The translations under genes were made by a program, and so were the position numbers. A DNA stretch of 64,000 nucleotides from Rapana venosa. Taxonomy: Eukaryota > Mollusca > Gastropoda > Neogastropoda > Muricidae. The notes below the pieces were generated by a model that was not told the DNA's origin, made no database searches, and worked only from the letters and a program-made list of their open reading frames with translations. The stretch covers positions 30,236,517 to 30,300,516 of the forward strand of contig CM054140.1 of the NCBI GenBank assembly GCA_028751875.1, given 5' to 3'. Of this stretch, positions 59,301 through 64,000 are shown one piece after another. Positions within the stretch are counted from its first letter, which is position 1. Each line of letters begins with the position of its first letter.

Positions 59301-60192
59301 ACAGATGACAAAATTTACAAAACCACATACACACGGGAACTGGATGTAAAAAATCGCATGAGTGTTTGTTCCATTATCCTCGATAAAAAGAATAAATTTA
59401 TCCAAAAAAAATGTTGTCTTGAGCTAAGTAACTCACTAACTGTGACCTTTTGTTGCAGCTGGGCAAACGAGTACTGGTCAGACCTGGCTATCAAGCAGAA
59501 GAAGCCTTACAATGCTCAGGTAAGTGTGGTATACATGATTGTATAAATGATTGGAAACTGAGATTCGCCTGTGAAATAAATCACAGCTACGTTTTTTTTT
59601 ACCTCGTGTGTGGTGTGTGTGTGTGTTCTTTATTTTACCCCCCGGAATATACTGTTAAATTTTTTTTAGTTAAAATTTAATGAATAAAAAGTGTTCATCT
59701 GGGTAGGTTTGTTTTGACTCATCATATATGAAAATTTCCCACTTTTTGGTGAAATTCTGCCTTTTTGACTGCCTCCAGGGCCATATTAGAGATCAGTTGA
59801 AATCCGTTCAGAAACTGTTAGGGTATATCACTATATGTCATGTGTATACATGTGTGTTTAATCTTGGGCTGCTACCATCCTGACAAGGCTGTTCTCACTT
59901 AATGGTTCCCGCATCTAAAGTTTTACTTCGTATATGAGCCGAATCCTTTTTTGCTGATTTATTTGCCGAGCTCGCCAACTATTGGTTTCTCATGTTTAGC
60001 CGATTTAAATGGTTGATAACTTGATATCAGAGTCCTTTAACAGTATGCTTCCAAGAAACATGCCTGTAAATCTTTTTATTTTGTGATCTGTAAAATTCTC
60101 ACAGGTATTAACTGATCTATGAACTCTGCACAAGAGACAAAAAGAGATCTTGTTCGGGTGTTACTAAGAGAGAGAGAGAGAGAGAGAGAAAT

Positions 60193-60265
<73 letters not shown>

Positions 60266-62635
60266 GTGTATGTGTGCATTGACATTGAAAGGATCTGTTT
60301 TATTCTTTTGAAAAAAAAGGTGATGTCATGTTTGTGATTTTCTGTCAACAGATCATAGAAGACATATACGTCAAAGAAATGATAGGCACAGAGTGAGTAA
60401 ACTTAACATTATCTCCATTTCTGTTGTGTTGTTTTTTGTTAAAATGGGAAAGAGCTCATGACCATTTTGCAGTCTCTTCATACCATGATTTTGTTTGTTT
60501 TGTATTTGATTCAGTTAGAGGTCCAAGGTTCTCCAATGGTGAGATTTTTGCAAATGCTACTGTCCCTGCCCACCCTCCCAACACTATTTAAAATCCTCTT
60601 CCGCTTTTCGTAAGAGTAGGCCATTGTGTGCCGGTGGAAACGGATGACAATTTACAATACCGCATACACATGGGGACTGGATGTAAAAAAGCACGTAAGT
60701 GCTTATTCCACTATCCTCGATATAAAAGAATTTTTTTTTTTAAATGTAGGTAGTCGCATTCTGACTCGGGTATGGGGTCTAAACATAAAGCCTGTGTACC
60801 TGTGTTTTTTAAATTCTGTCATCCGTTCCTACTTGCACTTGCGGCCTCAGTTCATAGTCTCAGCTTCAGGATCTTGACATTCAGTTCGATTTTCTTGTCA
60901 AACTGATATTAATAAAAAAAAAGTGCAAGGCTAAGAATCGAACACAGAAACTTAGGGTTTACTTGTTTGGCAGGTGAACGTCTTGACTGGTCTGTCAATT
61001 TGTTCCTTGTGCTGAAAGTAAAAGCTCCTTACCATTTCTAAGCTTGGTTGTTGGCCCTCACACATGGCTTATACACCGGTTCAGTCATTCAGTCAGCTGC
61101 TGGATTGGTGGTTGAGAAGTAACACCCACCTGGAAAGCAAAAAGGTGATTGCATTCCCTGTTTGAGCCATGGCAAGCACCCCCCCCCCCCCAACCCCCCC
61201 CCACAAAACAAACCTCTTATAGACCTGGAGTGGTGGTCAGGGTACTAGGCTTTCAGACAGCACTATAAACTGTATTATGTGCAATACACATTAGAAGCAC
61301 TGTACTTATAAAAAGGAATGAAATAACATCAATCTATATTATAATAATTTCAATCTATATTATAATAATAATATATGTAATTTATATAGCGCTGAATCTG
61401 GTAAAAAACAAACAAATCGAAGCGCTTGCACTGAAATCATTTACACGCATACAACTCTCCTTAAACATAATAAACAACAGATTTCAAATCCATGCGCGCA
61501 CGCACATACGCACACACACACACACACACACACACACTCGTGAACACACTTAGGAGGTGAAGGATGCTGTTGAAAATTAGGGACCGATATGAGGGGAAAA
61601 GTCTCGGGTAGGAAATAAGTATGTTGATATATATATAAAATCAGACATTGCATGTCAAGGGGTAATAAGATAAATAAGATACTGTATTTGAAAGTCAACA
61701 AATCATTTCCTTTTTTGATTTTGTTTTCTTTTTATTTTGTAAAGATGCTTTCCTTTTTTTCTTGTGTGTATGGCCTGTGGAGAGAATAGTTCATTCAGAC
61801 ATTGCCTTTTTTTTTGTTTTTTGGTGTTGGTTTTGATTGAAAAATGAATGTTTCCACGTTTTTGATTTGTAGTTTTTTTATTTATTTATGCTATGAGTTA
61901 GGTGTTTATGCATGCTTATGTCTACATGTTTGACTGCATGCTTGCTTAAATGTATTGAATTTGTTGAGGTCAGACATTGCCTCATTTCTGTGCTTTGGTT
62001 TTCAGAAGAAAAAGTGTCTCCTTCCCCCCCCCAAAAAAAAAAAAAAAGAAAAAAAAAATAGTTTGAATCACTAAGATGTAAACTTTAAATACCAGTCCTT
62101 TTTCAAAGTAAACTGCAGGAAGCATTGTTTGGCATTGATGATTATTAAAATTTTGATAAACCCATTCAACAAATAGTTGATAGTTAAGCCACAGTTTTAA
62201 AGTAGATTGTGGTAATTATTGCAAAGTCTTCTGAATCTCTTTGTTAGAACTGTGTTGCAATCATTGTATTGCTATGATGATTAATGTCTATTTTCTAATT
62301 TTGTTTCAGTTTCTCAACAAAGAGATTGATGATGCTGGAATTCAGGTACTGGTTTCTTCTTCTGAATAATTTTCTATGCTGTTCTTTGAACATTTCTGTT
62401 TGTGTGGTAGTAGTGGACACTATAAGAATTAACAGGTAAAGACATGTTGGCAGCTTGGTTGTAATTTGTGTCCGAGTGTTAACATAAAGCCTTATTGCAA
62501 GTTTGTTGATTTTGCAAAAGGTACGATCAGACAGGGGGGATTATTACAGATTGAAGAAAAAGGTTAAACGGTTGGAATAGAGAAAACAGATTTACAGAGT
62601 GGAGGGGAAAAGGAAGGGTGGGGTGTGTGTGTGTG

Positions 62636-62672
<37 letters not shown>

Positions 62673-62870
62673 TGTGTGTGTAAGTGTGTTGGGTGGGGCA
62701 AAGGAGAAGTTTGTAACTTTATCTAAAGCTAAAAAAAACATTAACAAATTTAACAATGCATCTTGTGCGCAATCGTGCTCAAGATTGGCTGTGTTTTGTG
62801 TGTGTGTGTGTTGTGTGCATGCACATGTGTGTGTATTGGTGTGTGTGTGTATTGTGTGTGTGTGTGTGTG

Positions 62871-62902
<32 letters not shown>

Positions 62903-63239
62903 AGAGAGAGAGAGAAGAGAGAGAGAGAGACTTAGCATATACAGTGTAGTATACTTGGAATATGCCTCCTTGAAAATTTGAAGCGATAATCATTTCAGGT
63001 AATAAAATAAACCCCGTAAAACTTCTGATGAGGTTTGGGATTTTGTGAAGTATAGTCAATATTGTAGAGGCATGAAGTGGAATTTGTCAGAATTTGTTCC
63101 TAGTTTCTTATTTGAATGTAGATTTTTAATTGTAATTCATATCTTTTAATGTGACTTTCACCTTAAATAATGCAGTTTTAAAATCATCTGTTACAGTCGC
63201 TACCTGGAAAACTATCTGTGGCCACATTTTTCTGAGAAG
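56376..63239 (+). CDS. AQR: Intron-binding spliceosomal helicase aquarius, N-terminal exons (gene continues past window)
   Basis: AQR (IBP160) is an SF1-type RNA helicase of the spliceosomal intron-binding complex. Exons: 56376-56381 (ATG AAA), 57920-58011, 59459-59519, 60352-60392, 62310-62345, 63197-63239. The encoded start is MK|PKKTSNKTQ... then VTVETDSRRQ, then LANEYWSDLAIKQKKPYNAQ, IIEDIYVKEMIGT, FSTKRLMMLEF and RYLENYLWPHFSEK. This follows the known N-terminal order (TQLACKYW, VIEDIY, LLEFSQYLENYLW in human). Phases match in the last four exons. Exon 57920-58011 needs one more base (probably in its ten-A run), and exon 59459-59519 has one extra base in CTGGGC. Exon 1 is inferred from ATGAAA|GTAAGT and matching phase, so it is less certain than the rest. 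Confidence 0.85.
56840..57030. repeat. TG/CA-rich low-complexity stretch
   Basis: Alternating imperfect TG and CA tracts in AQR intron 1. It produces shadow ORFs on both strands. Confidence 0.8.
57033..57362. repeat. About 190-bp tandem duplication (two copies)
   Basis: 'attcaatgacag', 'ggaataggcttaag', 'agcataacag', 'aaaagaagttaca' and 'cagcaatatttgag' recur in order at 57062-57170 and 57264-57345, each followed by GA and GT runs. Confidence 0.75.
58012..59458 (+). other. AQR intron with sense SINE
   Basis: TG-rich tract (58515-58595), anonymous AT-rich DNA and a full-length SINE at 59064-59391. Confidence 0.5.
59064..59391 (+). repeat. Full-length tRNA-derived SINE of the second head type, sense
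   Basis: The head 'ggtggcaggaaggttaagga' opens the element and 'tctggttcgattcccagcc' gives a B-box. Linker 'cagtttgacaataaaatc', core 'caaatgagactaaaaacc' and tail 'ccattatcctcgataaaaag' follow. It links the second head type to the common tail, showing module exchange between families. Confidence 0.75.
60165..60265. repeat. (GA)n microsatellite
   Basis: About 45 GA units with one 'aataaa' interruption, 90 bp upstream of AQR exon 60352. Confidence 0.93.
60500..60985. repeat. Nested SINE fragments
   Basis: An antisense 3' part (60505-60600: 'ggttctccaatggtgagatt') is interrupted by a sense body/tail (60600-60735, ending 'ccactatcctcgatataaaa'). The antisense remainder (60750-60985) then resumes with 'cagttcgattttcttgtca'. 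This is a SINE inserted in a SINE. Confidence 0.65.
61075..61430 (+). repeat. Decayed third-family SINE ending in tail module
   Basis: 'tggtggttgagaagtaacac', 'cctggagtggtggtcagggt' and 'actataaactgtattatgtg', then an imperfect (ATT)n and 'atttatatagcgctgaatct'. It shows that the tail module is attached to this SINE family. Confidence 0.6.
61440..62309 (+). other. Remaining AQR intron sequence
   Basis: A short CA microsatellite (61514-61538), a poly-A/C run (62027-62060), otherwise nothing recognisable. Confidence 0.5.
62590..62935. repeat. TG and GA microsatellites in AQR intron
   Basis: TG tracts at 62623-62690 and 62795-62880, followed by GA at 62879-62930. Overlapping ORFs are shadows. 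Confidence 0.9.
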
Positions 63240-63509
63240 GTAAGCTTCTGTTTGCTGGAAATTGGTTGCTTTGAAAAAAAAAAAAGAGAAAAATAATGAC
63301 ACCTTGATTAAATATGTAATATAATTTTGCCTTTTAAAGATAAATGATAGAATAGGACTTTCTGGTGCCTGATAATCACATTAGCTTATAAAAAGCTGAA
63401 TTTTTTAGTGTAGTATTGTGTTAAGATTAGTGCCAGTGCTGCAGTAGATTTGGGTGCACAATGAAGTCGGATGGTCCATAGGTTTTACAAATTATTTTGG
63501 GTCAAAGAT

Positions 63510-63842
63510 AAAGAAAGTCCCATGGGGACGGGATAGCTCAGTGGTCGGAGCACTCGCTTTCCCCCAGCCAAGTTAAGCAGCGTCGAGCGTGGTTACCAGT
63601 TGGATGGGTGACCGTTTGCGTGCCTTGGCTTCAGTACAGTTCTCCCAGTTCCCCCAGCTGTAAATGGGTACCTGCCCTCTTTAGGGTCAGGGAAGGTAAA
63701 GCAGCGAGGGAGAGGAGATGGGTGCCGCCCTTAATATGCTGGCCCTAGAGAAGTGAGGTCTCTGACGCCTCGCTCCCCTACGACCTTATAGGTTATGGGA
63801 CTCCTTTACCTTTACCTTTTTTTTTTTTAAAGAAAGTCCCAT
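63510..63842 (+). mobile_element. tRNA/5S-chimeric SINE with perfect 14-bp target site duplication
   Basis: Flanked by aaagaaagtcccat at 63510-63523 and 63829-63842. The element (63524-63828, 305 bp) begins with a tRNA-like 5' half (gggatagctcagtggtcgga, A box). It then switches at about 63571 to 5S rRNA-like sequence: 'agttaagcagcgtcgagcgt' (5S A box/IE region) and 'tggatgggtgaccg' (C box). The body follows, with the end 'cctttacctttacc' and a poly-T. It is not a functional tRNA or 5S gene. The identical duplications mean a young insertion. Confidence 0.88.
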
Positions 63843-64000
63843 AACTAGAGCAGTCATGCAGGAGTGAGATATGAGAAATTATAGTTCCTCAAAAATAAGC
63901 AGAATGAGAAGGATTTGTCCTGCTTATATTTTTGCCTTCCTTATCCCTGAAAGGTCAGTCAGGTTCCCATTCACAGCTGGGTGAAATGGGATTTTTACTC

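Noticed and set aside
63571..63625. 5S rRNA gene fragment
   Set aside because: Only the internal promoter part of 5S is present, fused to a tRNA-like half and a SINE body with target duplications, so it is a SINE.

Overview
This is eukaryotic nuclear DNA: small exons with GT-AG introns, many microsatellites, tRNA-derived SINEs and a non-LTR retrotransposon fragment. The repeat repertoire (SINEs with a shared 'cggatgagac...ataaaccgagg' core, a 'ttatatagcgctgaatc' tail module, an RTE-like element) suggests a lophotrochozoan, most likely a gastropod mollusc. That is inference; no species marker is present.

Five protein genes were assembled exon by exon from splice signals, reading phase and family motifs. 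(1) POLR1A, + strand, 460-11605: the last nine exons (about 474 aa) of the RNA polymerase I largest subunit. (2) OGFOD1, - strand, 28712-15358: 13 exons, about 497 aa, prolyl hydroxylase of ribosomal protein uS12. (3) LSM4, + strand, 30607-38616: everything after the initiator Met, for 139 aa in total. (4) A CYP2-clan cytochrome P450, - strand, 56197-42932: six exons, about 502 aa. (5) The 5' end of AQR (intron-binding RNA helicase aquarius), + strand, 56376-63239, running off the window. POLR1A/OGFOD1 and LSM4/CYP are tail to tail. OGFOD1/LSM4 and CYP/AQR are head to head, with only 178 bp between the CYP and AQR start codons.

Reading frames in POLR1A, OGFOD1 and the P450 are broken about 15 times. 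Nearly every break is explained by loss of one base from a 2-4 nt homopolymer, and exon lengths and splice phases close perfectly once those bases are counted. This looks like consensus error in a long-read assembly, not pseudogenes. AQR differs: one exon appears to have lost a base in a long A run and another has one extra base.

The most unusual structure is a set of intronic minisatellites that abut, and contain copies of, splice junctions. OGFOD1 exon 5 is flanked by about 19 extra donor copies on one side and about 21 acceptor copies on the other. The last LSM4 exon is preceded by about 16 acceptor copies. POLR1A exon 6 (of those visible) sits at the end of a 57-bp array whose units look like its acceptor. 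Other notable items are a 3.48-kb element in an LSM4 intron with exact 15-bp terminal inverted repeats and a 7-bp target duplication, a tRNA/5S chimeric SINE with a perfect 14-bp target duplication, a decayed duplicate of a POLR1A exon, and a field of dispersed GGTTGTGACATGGAAACC-like motifs in CYP intron 1.
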